Position numbers and translations under genes: made by a program. DNA of 54,780 bases from the NCBI RefSeq assembly GCF_000003605.2, contig NW_003137821.1, positions 1,252,970-1,307,749 of the forward strand. The letters run 5' to 3'. A model generated the notes under the pieces. It worked only from the letters and a program-made list of their open reading frames with translations, was not told the origin of the DNA and ran no database searches. Within the stretch, counting starts at the first letter, position 1. Each line of letters begins with the position of its first letter. The DNA comes from Saccoglossus kowalevskii. Lineage: Eukaryota; Hemichordata; Enteropneusta; Harrimaniidae. Positions 23,263 to 35,800 of this stretch are shown one piece after another.

Positions 23263-24245
23263 TCTTTTTTAATTTTTTTATTTGTGAACAAAATGGTATT
23301 TTACAGACTGCAAACAATAAAACACTCACAGTGCAAGACTAGTTCACCAACATGTCTATTCCCTTGCTTGAGTGTGAAAGTACATGGTTTGGTGACTACC
23401 TCTTATGTTTTTAAATATTAAAATTTCTTTTATTTGGGAAGGTTCTTCTATAAAAATAGAACAGATGTAATGAATTAATTTTAATATTTTATTTTAATTT
23501 CAACACTAGATCTGAATATATATATATATCATTAGTTTTAATGAAAAATATGACAATGGTTGCCTATATCATGCATAGTATATTCAATGTTTCCAAAATA
23601 AGCCCTCATATATTGACAGATAACTCAGATGAAATAAAATCAAGATTGTTTCAAACGACACTGCCTCACGACATAACAGCATTTAAGAAGACAATAAAAT
23701 CAATATTACTCGCCTGAGATATGAAAATGCAGGCAAGAGTTTTCTCGTTCCCAAAAAAATCAAGACAGCTTTATTAGTGTACATAGTGTACATAATAAAT
23801 ACGCCCTACAACAATTAACATAGTCAAATAAAAAAATTCCTGTCCAGGCGAATTGCAGTTAATTCTACACCTAAATATAACCAACACACATATATATATA
23901 TATCGCAAACAACACAAATACCCTATAATGACTAGTATATATGGTACCAGATAACGTCAATTTAACTGTTGGACTTTTTTAGGGTAACCGCCCAGTATTT
24001 GCAATTCCGTGACAAGTTGTTCGGTTAAAATGAAAGATTTATATTTACTAATGTTCATTTTCATACACTGTTTAAAATGACTTAAACAAACACAAACATA
24101 TTATGGTACACTGTTTAGACACGCTCGTGTTATTGGGTTATGATTATTAAATCTTGGATATATTTCATAGCTATTGGTGACGCATTGTCTACATGCTATC
24201 TTCCTTATAAGTTACAATCCAAATTTCTCAAAAAATCGGAATAAC
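23263..24245. other. 3' flank of gene A
   Basis: No coding sequence recognised. The motif TTTATTTTAATTTCAACACTAG at 23485-23507 is repeated from 22273-22295. On the minus strand an AATAAA at 23775-23770 is a possible polyA signal for gene A, about 470 bases past its stop. Two TA-dinucleotide runs occur at about 23517-23530 and 23889-23904. Confidence 0.4.
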
Positions 24246-27200
24246 TTATTCAACCGCTCCATGCATACCTGCTTCCACTGTTGTCTTCTTTTTCCCTTTC
24301 CTAAACGTTAAAAAATACAAATTAGCATGGTTAATGATGCGTTATTTTATTTATTTACACAACATATGTAATAGCGAGAAGGAGACTTACATTTTTAAGA
24401 TGACCAAAATGACAACAATGATAACAATAGCTACAAATACTGATCCACACACAGCACCAACAATAATCCATGTGTTCGAACCTATAGAAGTTAGAATGAA
24501 GGATAAATTATTCGTGAACATGCCGTCAGTAAAACGCTGTATAATCATTATTTCAGAATTGTATTTTCACACAGTATGGTTTGATACACTACAAATTCTG
24601 CCTTGTATATACTGATAATTATGCAGTACAATATCGAATGAATGGTACATACTTGACTGGCACATGGGGTCACTGAGTGCATAACAGTCACCATCAACGA
24701 TACAGATATCAGGCTAGAATTAAGAAGAAAATCAAAATGATATAACGCACGTAGCAAGACATTGTTCCGCAAATATCATAGAACTATTGTTTATTGCATG
24801 CTATACTTACCCAATCCCTTGTATTATGGGACAATATATATTAAAATAATATACACGCGTGTTCATTTATTTTTCAGCATTCAGTTAAACGAGTAAAAGT
24901 AAAACAAGTATTTTACAATACAATATCAAATCTCACCTTACGCCAACAGAAGCCATCTGTTCCATTACATACATCGCAGTTGTCATTGTATATAATTACA
25001 ATGACTTGTGGACTTTCATTCGTGCCATCATTACTGACCGATATCAACGCACCAATGGGATTCAGTGTGTCCACATCACGCCGTCGTCGAGTGAGTTGCT
25101 CGAAAGGACACTGGACTTCTTCAAAAGACTTGAATACACTGTTCTCTTTGTTTGTTACTTCTTCTGGTTCAAAACCGGTTTCTGATATCTTCAATACAAT
25201 GATTGTTAACATTATAACTAAAAACTGCAGTATTATTTTCATATATATAATGCCAATATACTATATTACCAAATAACCAGTGCATGTAAACATGCATTAT
25301 TGTGAAAGCATTGATAAAGGGTATGGTTGTTGGTGATGATTAGTTATGACTGATGGGCGAATTTCTGCACCATTGTGTTCATTCATTCATTCATTCATTC
25401 ATTCATTCATTCATTCATTCATATAGATATTGTTCATTCATGTACCTTAATACTGGTTATATGACAGGTCATTGACTCCACGAATTTGTCACCAAATATA
25501 GAGACATGCGAACATGTCTCTACACTTGTATCACATAGGCCATTCTCATGCCCACGGTACACATCCGGGGCGTCATTGAGATGAACAGAGCAGTCCGTTC
25601 CCCCATAGCCATCATCACATACACAAACACCATCATTACAAGTGCCTTGTCCACTGCAATCAGCGGGACATAATGCTCCAATTATAGCCGCTGGGAGCGA
25701 AGCGATCCCATCATCATTTACTTGCCAGTGATCCGTATCTTTGCTCACAATTTCTTCACACTGGTCTTTCAAAAGAGCAATGGCAGACTGTACTAGATCA
25801 AGATCGTCCAATACCTTTAATATATATAGAACAATAGTGCAACATTTAATCTATGATTGGTTATTACATTAAAATGTGATGATGGTGGGAATTTGACGTT
25901 AATTTACTTTGTAAATTTAATTCAATGAGGCGCACTATGCGATGACTAGCATTTATATCAAAATATACTTTAATTGATTCGCCTATTACACCACGTAAAG
26001 CAGAACAATATGAACAATAATAACATATTTTTGGAATTTAATTTCAAGTACATTTAATAAAAGTAAAAGCTGATTGACGAAGGGGCATCATATTGTTACT
26101 CGCCTGAATATCAATAACACAATTTTCAATGAAGTCGTCTGTTTCATTCTTAGTTAGGGCTCCTTCACATGCTTTAGCAGATGCTGAACCAAGTACAAGA
26201 GCGTTGCAGTGATCGGTTGCGTTTTGCTCAGTTATACCAGACGGTGTCGGCCAAGCAGGGACCTACAAACACAATATAAGTCACATTTTATATTTAGAAT
26301 TAGATAAAATATTATGCATATAAATCACAGGTCGAAACACACATATAATCTTACCGTGGGTTCGAAGTCCTCTTCGTATTCAAATAACAGATCGTCATCG
26401 ACAATATCTCTTTTGTATATCGCCCTCTTTTGACGCTCAACACTGACGGAAATGAACTCGTTAGTGACGTCACAGTACCTTGCATTGCACGTTCCCATCT
26501 CGTGTCCTGCTTTTGAAGGACGTCCATTGTCTTTATTATCGTCACATTGTGCATCGACGCCATCATTTGTCGGGCTACAAGAGCAATACACTTTCGTATT
26601 GTCCATTTTATCCACTTCGTCCATTTCTCCGTAAAATAAATTATTGCCATTGGGGACTCTGAAATAAAAACAAAATATGTTATAAACATTATAATTACTT
26701 CGTCTATAACCTGCCCCTACTAAACTCTATTATGAAATTGCGTTATTACATATTGTGCGTTTTCAAACATGTTCTTGGTTAGTCAGCTAGTTTATGTCAA
26801 AAGCTAACAGGAAACAAGTAAAGGGAGACAAAAACTAATACTGAAACTAATTATGTAAATAAAAACAACTGTTACCTCCATGTGTCTGAAAAGTCGTGAG
26901 CAACTCTGTTTCGCAGTGGTGCTAGGTACTCCTTCACTTGGGAATGGAATGGTCCTTTTAAGAAGTCATTTGAATAATCACCATCGTAACTTCCGCAGAG
27001 CCCACCGTTTTGCCAATTGTTGTCATCAGAGGACGGGGAGAAGCATATATCAGCTCCACATACACCAGTAGAAGACCAGAAACTCGCCTGCACGTATGCA
27101 CCATTGGGAAAGTGTATCTGAAAGTGAAATGTGTATTGGTTAACAGGACAAACAACAAAACGCGTATATTTTATGTACGTAATCGTTACACAATACATAC

Positions 27201-30200
27201 ATTTTTACCATATTGATTGTTTTTCATTCTATGAACGGATCATAACTAATGTATCAACTAATGTAATAACAACGTGTCGGATTGCACTGCTAACAATCTG
27301 GTTTTGCGATTACTAGCTTTGCGGTACAGTGGTTCATCCGACGAACAGTATACAAACATAAAGGGAATGACAATGAAAACAACAGCATGTGATCTATGTA
27401 TATGGGGTTATCATGGACAGATGTGTGATGAATAACTTGAAAAGTTCTTACTTGATAAGTTCGACCACCATTAGTCTTTACCAGTTTAAATCCGGGCGTC
27501 ATGTCTCCATTTTGTATAATATTGATGGTTAACTTACAGCTTGTGCGCTCATAAGACGACTTCATACCATTTCGGAAGGTCACAACTCTTTCTTGAACCA
27601 ATTTGCATTTATCGACGATGATGACGTCATCTTCAGCTCTTGCAGAAATTCCACAGTTACAGGCTACACTCCAACACTTTTTAAGGCGTGTCTGAATCTG
27701 AAAAAAAACACGACAGTACAATAAGTCATACAATATCAAACCAAAACTTTCAGTGAAATTATCGGATATATTACACGTAGCCATTTTATCATGTGTGTAA
27801 AATTGGCAATCATTACCTCATATGGAAGTACTTCATGTTTGTAGTAAACATATTCACCTGGCCTATACACGTGGAAGTACCTGTCGGGTAAAGGCGTCTT
27901 TAATCACAGTCTATACATATTTACATAGTATCGAATAAAAAAACAGAATACTTGGAATTAGTATCGTGATACATGCTCACCAATTTAGGTTGTACACTAA
28001 ATCGTATATACTCACATATTATCGAACGTATTGTAATGGGGATCACCGGAACCACAGCACTGTCGATTTCTTCTATCACGATCATACGTTATTATCTGGA
28101 AAATATGAAAATACAGCCATAAATGTATACCCAGTCATTTAGAACAGTAATCAAGATGTACGTGATTACCTTACAAAACAACCGCTTAGTGTACAATCAT
28201 AGTTAGAACTTATCAGCCCCTGTGTGGTAACATAAATGATACGCAACGATTCAATTCAAATGACCAACAGTGTCGGACTGCACTATTCCAAGTTGTAAAC
28301 GTAGTCTTAGATAACATCTAAACATAGGTAGCATACTACTCAAAATATTGTTGTTTACCATATTTTTCATAGTCAATTCCTCACGGTCCATTATACATTG
28401 AGAGCGATAATTGTAGATACAAATCACATATTTTCAAACTTACTTTGACTGTTCCCGGGATCTTGTAACCATCCCACAGTTTGGAATGTGTTGTCTCTAT
28501 CGGGAGAAATTCCAAATACACTTCCCCATCGCCATCACTGAAAAAGTCTCTACGAGCCTTAACAGTAACTGCCACTGGTCCTTCTGAGTTTTCTGTTGTC
28601 AGTTGAGCTCCACACTGACCCTGAACGACCACATCAACATATGTCCCATACCGACCACTTCTATCTGATACGCTCAAAGGTATCTCGACTTGACAGGGTT
28701 CTTCTTGATCTTCAAATGCGTCGCAGAAAAACGGTATGCTTAACTCGAGATTGAATGACACTGCGTCGTTGTTTTCGTAAACTTCAAGAACTTCGGGAGC
28801 ATCAATCTTAGAAAACGTGAACAAAATCACATTAAATCACCAAAAAGCGAAATTTATCGATTTGAGGCTGATTTTCTGACATGTTTTTGTTATTGATAAT
28901 TAGTTGACAGACTACATGCATTTGGTTTTACCGTAACACCGGCAAAGAACTGTTGACTTCGTTTTCGTCCAACACTTACTCCATCTTCCATAATCTCAAC
29001 TTCACATCGAATCTGAAGAAACAAAGTCATGTATTCAGTTATGCGTCTTATTTGTTGCTTGTGGCCACTGGCGGCGCTACTTACGAATATCATTTCGTAT
29101 AGAATTCAATGTCATTAAAATATATTAACCAATCTATAATTACACAGCATTTTACACGTGATCATCCATAGGAGGTATGATTAAATATTAACATGAATTT
29201 ATAACGGGAAAGGACACTGGGATATCATATGTGTTGAGAATACCTGGCATGAATGGACAGTATACCTTGCGCCCTAGCCAATCATTACGAATATAGGTAT
29301 AATGTTCGCATGCGTATGTTTGCAAATAGCGGTTAGGTATTACCCGTGAAAGAACATAAACGGCATCACTGGAAATGTATACGTCCTCACTTTCATCTCC
29401 ACTGTTTAGTTTGCAAAGTGTTTTTGTTATGTCTAAACACGTTATGGACATTGTACAATGCGTGACACCAAGCACAAACACATAGATGGAATAGCAATAT
29501 GCTCCTACACGAACCTGAGAACCCATTCGACCTTCCCAGTAACTCTGATCCATTGTAGACCTCGCTGAATCACCAGATATGCTTTCTTGAAACACCAACT
29601 CATCAGCCACAAACCATTCGAATACCATTTCAACAGATGACGACGCAGTTTGGTGAGTTATGTCGCAGTGGAACAAAATGTCGTTTCCGTCTGCACTGTG
29701 GCTGATGTCAACATCTTTGGGGGCAAAAAGACATTATTCACATTATTGTGTCATTACGTTTAGTGAGTAGCAATAGTGAATGACTCCTTATCTCCAGCTT
29801 AAACGGGCGGTGGTCGTCGCGCCGCGCATGAGCGACATTTGTGTTGATAAACATCAATTTTTCCACAATCCAATGCGCTCTTCTAATGGAAATCATGAGT
29901 ATGTGTTTTGACTTAATTACCGGCGGCGACTCCTTCGATATTTTCCAATCACCAAGTAAATTTCACAGTTAAAGCTTAGTTACGTCTCAGTTTATACTCG
30001 TTGGTCTGCGCAACAATCAACGTCGCCATTTTTGTTCACACGAGTCCCATAAATCACGCATGCGTAGCGAGACGACCACCACTGAGGAACATTAAACTGA
30101 ATGAATACATTTAGAAGCATATAACTTACAAGTAACCTGTAGAATGCTGTGTGGGTAATATTTTTATATTGATTTTTGTTGCATTTGCAGCAAATAGTTA

Positions 30201-32877
30201 CCAAACAATGAAAGATCGATAGGATTGGATATACCTCTCAGCTGGCTTCACATGCATAGTTCAAGACTGCCTAACCAGTGCTTATACCAGGATTTGGTTA
30301 CAGCACCTAGGCGGTATATGGTTCATGTTCCGAGTAATCGCAAGAAATTGACATGACAATAGAAATTCATGAAAGACTGGCACTCCCATGCAATTAACAG
30401 CGAGTGAAATTATTGGGATTGAAACATATATTTTGAAGTCACTGATGTAGGCAATGAATAACTCCAAGTTAACATAAAGACGAGGTAGTTTATTTAATCA
30501 GTGCTCAACTAGAGGCTGAAATTATAATNNNNNNNNNNNNNNNNNNNNNNNNNNNNNNNNNNNNNNNNNNNNNNNNNNNNNNNNNNNNNNNNNNNNNNNN
30601 NNNNNNNNNNNNNNNNNNNNNNNNNNNNNNNNNNNNNNNNNNNNNNNNNNNNNNNNNNNNNNNNNNNNNNNNNNNNNNNNNNNNNNNNNNNNNNNNNNNN
30701 NNNNNNNNNNNNNNNNNNNNNNNNNNNNNNNNNNNNNNNNNNNNNNNNNNNNNNNNNNNNNNNNNNNNNNNNNNNNNNNNNNNNNNNNNNNNNNNNNNNN
30801 NNNNNNNNNNNNNNNNNNNNNNNNNNNNNNNNNNNNNNNNNNNNNNNNNNNNNNNNNNNNNNNNNNNNNNNNNNNNNNNNNNNNNNNNNNNNNNNNNNNN
30901 NNNNNNNNNNNNNNNNNNNNNNNNNNNNNNNNNNNNNNNNNNNNNNNNNNNNNNNNNNNNNNNNNNNNNNNNNNNNNNNNNNNNNNNNNNNNNNNNNNNN
31001 NNNNNNNNNNNNNNNNNNNNNNNNNNNNNNNNNNNNNNNNNNNNNNNNNNNNNNNNNNNNNNNNNNNNNNNNNNNNNNNNNNNNNNNNNNNNNNNNNNNN
31101 NNNNNNNNNNNNNNNNNNNNNNNNNNNNNNNNNNNNNNNNNNNNNNNNNNNNNNNNNNNNNNNNNNNNNNNNNNNNNNNNNNNNNNNNNNNNNNNNNNNN
31201 NNNNNNNNNNNNNNNNNNNNNNNNNNNNNNNNNNNNNNNNNNNNNNNNNNNNNNNNNNNNNNNNNNNNNNNNNNNNNNNNNNNNNNNNNNNNNNNNNNNN
31301 NNNNNNNNNNNNNNNNNNNNNNNNNNNNNNNNNNNNNNNNNNNNNNNNNNNNNNNNNNNNNNNNNNNNNNNNNNNNNNNNNNNNNNNNNNNNNNNNNNNN
31401 NNNNNNNNNNNNNNNNNNNNNNNNNNNNNNNNNNNNNNNNNNNNNNNNNNNNNNAATTTCGGAACAAATCGTACATTACTTACAGCAGCAGAATACCACA
31501 GAAATATCAGACGAAACATGAAAACACTATTTATTGTATTTCAGCCTGAACCCTCTATATTGCAATTCAAGGAATTAACCCCATATGTGCATCCATTTCC
31601 CACCTTGGTATCACCCACCCCTGAAAACAAACTCTTAATACCACGCTGAAGCGTTTAGTAATAACTACTGACATTTGCTTAATCAGATAATCTATCACCC
31701 TTGGCAACCTGCCTATCCAGGTTTGCGCACATCTTGCAACTTTAATAGACTCGCATACCTGAAGGCTAAGAGAAGTAACCACGCACACATGATGGGTTTT
31801 TACAAACTGTTATCTAGTATTGTTCCGTCGTGGAATAGATTGGAATCTTACTAGCTATCGCAGAGTCTATTCTGACAGTCTGTCTATCCAGGGTTGCAGC
31901 AATCTTACAAATTATGCTCGTATACTTGAAGGCTGAGAGAAGTAACCATGTGCGCACACATGACGGGACTGTTATCGAAGAGTATTTTCTCGTGAAATCA
32001 ATTCGAATCTTACTAGAATCAACCGAGAGTGAAGTAAAGTCGCCTTTGGCAGCCTGTCTATCCAGGGTTGCACAAGTCTTGCAACTTTAGACTCGCATAC
32101 CTCCGCGAATAAATGTCCACCTGTAGCATACCAAGCAAATTTAAACGATATTTTGGCAAATAAGACGACATTAAAGAAGGGACTTTGCTAGCTAGGTTAT
32201 TTGGTCCGATTTGGTCGATAAGCAAATGTGTTTAATTTTGTTTTTTGTATGGCTATTATACAAAAAGGAGGAAGTTGTGCAATGTTTTATTACATTAACC
32301 TTTACATTGCATACATTAACCTTTACAGAGGCTTGTATTACTAATAAGAAAACCTATAAATACGCCCAGAGTAAATTATAGGAGAAGAACGATTCGTTCA
32401 ATTTGTAGGAAAACCCACATATCTCGTGGACGGAATAAACAAGGACAAATAACGACTGAATTGCTGCTATCGTTTTACTTCACAAAATGGTCTGAAACAT
32501 TGTTTTTTTTTATTTCTGTAATACTCACCTCCTTCGGCAGGTAAATCGCAACATTCACCAGCGAAGTCTAATGTGCAGACGCAATAGCCATTGGTTAAAG
32601 TGCCGTTATTATAACAAAACCTGTTACAGGCTTCATCTTCTCGTACTTCAACACCATTGATGGAGTTGCATTCTCTATAAGTTGTACCGCTCGGTCCACA
32701 GGCCGCTGAACAGTTTGACCAAGGATCCCAGGTACATGATGGACTCGTTGGCGTCATCTCCAGTGAATCCGGAGTTGTACACCAATCATACCAGTACCAA
32801 CACGGCGTTGTCCACCACCCGCTCACGGTTAGTGTATTGAGAGTAAAGAACAACACGATGCACACAATACGTCGCAT
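24246..32877 (-). CDS. Gene A: TSP1-EGF-VWFD-EGF single-pass membrane protein (VWDE-like)
   Basis: Fifteen exons join in frame (32877-32529, 29714-29515, 29012-28932, 28806-28444, 28095-28016, 27880-27817, 27697-27452, 27117-26876, 26658-26355, 26262-26104, 25814-25446, 25188-24937, 24713-24653, 24481-24391, 24300-24246), giving 971 residues. Order: signal peptide (about 1-20), Trp-rich segment, TSP1 module (CTWDPWSNCSAACG), EGF-like module, a VWDE-type region, VWF-D domain about 345-542 (GDPHYNTFD, CNCGI, GLCGSYDGDYSND, ending FSDTWR), furin-type site RQKR at about 617-620, EGF at about 745-775 (CPADCSGQGTC...CVCDDGYGGTDC), polybasic RRRR at 853-856, CDVCNGTDGFC stalk, membrane span about 926-951, basic tail KGKKKTTVEAGMHGAVE. 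VWF-D domains bind or assemble extracellular partners; VWDE relatives are secreted. Start is the ATG that opens the signal peptide; an ATG 14 codons upstream would bury it. Exon 10 ends in a GC donor (CAG/GCGAGT), and exon 2 has a weak donor (GTTCGT). Intron 1 (2.8 kb) holds a MITE, a large repeat and an assembly gap. Closest relative is gene B. Ligand unknown. Confidence 0.9.
25377..25422 (+). repeat. (ATTC)n microsatellite in gene A intron 11
   Basis: About eleven uninterrupted copies of a tetranucleotide, ending about 24 bases from the donor of exon 11 and lying inside the intron. Likely polymorphic. Confidence 0.9.
29799..30078. repeat. MITE family 1 in gene A intron 1
   Basis: Left end TTAAACGGGCGGTGGTCGTC and right end with GACGACCACCACT are inverted, sharing GGTGGTCGTC and a nearby CGCATG. 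Internal blocks (GACATTTGTGTTGAT, CACAATCCAA, ACCGGCGGCGACTCCTTCGA) match the copy at 38262-38568. The right terminal bases are decayed. Length about 280 bp, no ORF. The transposase source is not in the window. Confidence 0.75.
30127..31663 (+). repeat. Interspersed repeat, copy 3, broken by the assembly gap
   Basis: Left part 30127-30528 matches copy 1 from ACAAGTAACCTGTAGAATGC through GACTGGCACTCCCATGCAATT. Right part 31455-31663 matches its end, up to CCACGCTGAAGCGTTTAGTAAT. The middle is unknown. The element lies in intron 1 of gene A. Confidence 0.75.
30529..31454. other. Assembly gap (926 N)
   Basis: Unknown bases within repeat copy 3. A full-length copy would need about 2.3 kb here, so either the gap size is only an estimate or this copy has an internal deletion. 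No exon of gene A is missing: exons 1 and 2 join in phase 1 as in gene B. Confidence 0.98.
31690..32110 (+). repeat. Tandem repeat, about 180-bp unit, three partial copies
   Basis: The block with CCTGTCTATCCAGGGTTGCA, then ATCTTGCAACTTTA, then CTCGCATACCT, then GAAGGCTGAGAGAAGTAACC appears at about 31708-31785, 31880-31952 and 32057-32103. The copies are imperfect and non-coding. It lies in intron 1 of gene A, close to the first exon. Confidence 0.75.
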
Positions 32878-35800
32878 ACTTGCTAACTGGCAAGGAAGTA
32901 AGTTGCCCAAGTTACACACTCATAAATGAAACGCCAATTTAAAAAAAAACTAATTCTAAGTAGAGCAGTTCTAAGTATTACTTCAATGTGCGATTGTTGT
33001 GTCGGCATGGTCATAAAGAGGTATATTGATATCCATTCATTATATTGAGTATAATGCGACGACGCATTGTGTGCGATGGATTGTAACGCTTGTTGATCTG
33101 CACACCAAGATGTAATCAATACTCGCATTGTTGCATTACCAGCCGTGCGTGTTACAGGCGTAACGTATTTCTGTACATATCTATTGTCCAGTGCGACATT
33201 TAATTAAACCGGTTATGGTGTGAATGTAAGGAGGATTTTTGTATATTTTAAGATACGAATTAAATAAATAATATATGTTATACAAAGTGTGTATATCATA
33301 CAAAGTGGTGTGTGCCACAGCACCCCGATCCCCCGAGTCCCACCCGTCCCATAACTATGGATATGTCTCACTAAAAATATTTGAAAATCAATGCGGGCAT
33401 TCATAGTGCAATTGCACCAGCGCTGATGATGAAACGAGTCATGCAAAAGTATGTTATAGCTATGTTTGTTTTGAGACCGAAGTGACCGGACTCTAGTTGG
33501 CGAATCAACATAAAATAACAATGAAAGTATTGTTGTTCTCTCACTCAATATCCTCAACGGTGATTGATATCGTTTCCTTGAAGTGAACAATAGCGACTTA
33601 GGACACTGATCAAAGGAATGGTTTGTGGCTCAAAATATTATTATTCTTCAGACCAAAATGTGAATTGTAATTCAATTTCCATGCGTTGGCATTTTTAACA
33701 AACATCAACTATACGCTCTCAGTGTTTAATTCATCGGCACTGTAAATACCGAAATCCACTCTCAGATCAACTAAGAGACTTAAGTAGTATGTGAAATTGC
33801 AGGACAACTGTGTGCAAAAATAGCTTGTCGAGGCAGTGTCAGAGTAAGACAGTTGAACCTGTTCAGTTTGAATCGGTTCTTCGCATACTTCCCCCGAATA
33901 TACATATTTTATTTTTTTGTTTTTTATTTTTATTTAGTTTCACTCATCGTCATCAACCATATTTGCTGGGGTTTCCGTGTTTTGGTTTTTTAGCATTATT
34001 CGCACACTATTATAGTAAGCAATTCTGTAGTACATACCTGAGTCCTGATTTCATTTGACTGTGTCAGAGATCGGTTTAATTTGGCGTCCCTTACCATGTA
34101 CTTATTATTGCTTGACGACAGAGCAAAGGATTATAATACGAAATCTGGCCAGAAAGATAAATAAATAGTGGGGTTAAAAACACTAACATTTGTTTTGTAC
34201 TTCCCAAGGTCACCCACAACAGATTTACCAAGAATGTAAATCAAAGTAGACAAGCACGTTGTATATTACTTCCAAAGAACACGTTCTAACATGTCCTAAG
34301 AAAAGCCTGTACAAACAGTCTCGCCATTATATCGACTGATAGCAAGATTGATTACTACCTTATACTAAAATATGTTTGGATATTTAGAACAGTAAATAGT
34401 AAGAAATTCCCACTTCCGGTCCGGTTAGTCTTAAAATGCACCACGAATATTCACTTTTGAAATATACTTTTGGTATGTGTTGGTTCTTGAATATTTCAGC
34501 TTCGTCGTCCTGTACTTCGTTTAGTAATTCGAACTTCCCAGATTACGTAAAAACAGATAGTTTCGCGATTTTTACACGGAAAATGTCTTGGCTTTATTAT
34601 TTGCAGCACATGAACCTAAAAGCGTTAGGTTATCAAACAAAAATGACGTTGTACTAAAGTACAAAATGTACGTTCAATGTCTTCACTTTTTCATAGCATA
34701 AAAACGATATGCTCCCTCGCTTATTGTGACACCCTCAAATCAACGGATTTACATTCCCCTCAAAAGTCAACAATGGCTGAGCTCACTATTTTACGCTACC
34801 ACTCGCAACAGTCTTTATTGCTTCACATGTTTATTTGCTGTCAATTACGTTTTGGTGACTGTCACTGTCGTCTTCTGAATCTTGCTGATAACGTTTTGGT
34901 TCAAATTCATGTAGCTATCGCCGAGAAAACTCGAAAAATCTTCAACTATTGTACCGGAAGTTAAATTACCATAACAATGCTTTTGGCCTTTGTCGCCATA
35001 TTGATTATTTCAGACACGAAAGACAACTACAACATTTAAACCTTAGTAGGGAAATTCACTCGCATTAAATTGCGTTCGACATGCTAGGCAATCAAATATG
35101 TATTTGCACTAAAGTACGTTCAAGATCTGCACTTTTCCATAGCATAAACACAGCTTACTAAAATTAAAATATGACGCAATCACCGTAGCTAGTCTCCTGC
35201 CTCTTGGTTATTATTTTCGTCCAAGTAATTCACGTCCCACATTTTGGTTACCGGGCGCCTCTAATAAATAAGCTATATTACCGCTGGGCTGAATCAAAAA
35301 TTGATGATTAGGCGAAAATCGTTTTTTTTTTTTACATCGACCTTTTTCGCTCGGAAAGGCATTCACGCTAAATTTTGGATCCTGGCGGCGCCTTTAATAA
35401 ATTGCCATTCACGCTAAATTTTGGATCTAAGCGCTGGGCTGAATCATTCATATCATAAAATAAACATGAAATATTGGGCGAACATTTGAAACGTTGGTTG
35501 TGATATTGCATTACTTGCACTACATTGCGTTTTGAGGTAAATAGTCGCTCACCCGGTGTCGTTTGGATTGGACGATTTCTTTTGTTTCCCATGGCATTCG
35601 TTGTATGCCTAGAAACATTGCAACGTTGTTTTTGGCGAATATATAACATGCTCTGTTCCAATAGAGAGTTTGACATGCGTAACGATTCTTTACTGAAACA
35701 TTTTCTGTACTCTATCACGGGGTAAATCTTTCTCTACTCTCGGGTTTCTCCACACTTGTCAGGGGGGAATCTCGTCTCGTCTCTCTATCGCGTCCACTTG

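Noticed and set aside
25376-25422. Possible CRISPR-like array
   Set aside because: It is a plain tetranucleotide microsatellite; the genome is eukaryotic and there are no spacers.
26452-27216. Plus-strand ORFs opposite gene A exons 8 and 9
   Set aside because: Shadows of the real minus-strand exons; no motif and no splice logic of their own.
30505-31519. Long minus-strand ORFs at 30.5-31.5 kb
   Set aside because: Also artefacts of the gap; the flanking bases are non-coding repeat.
35368-35718. Minus-strand 116-codon ORF
   Set aside because: No recognisable domain, overlaps a plus-strand ORF of similar quality and contains a local direct repeat; probably chance.
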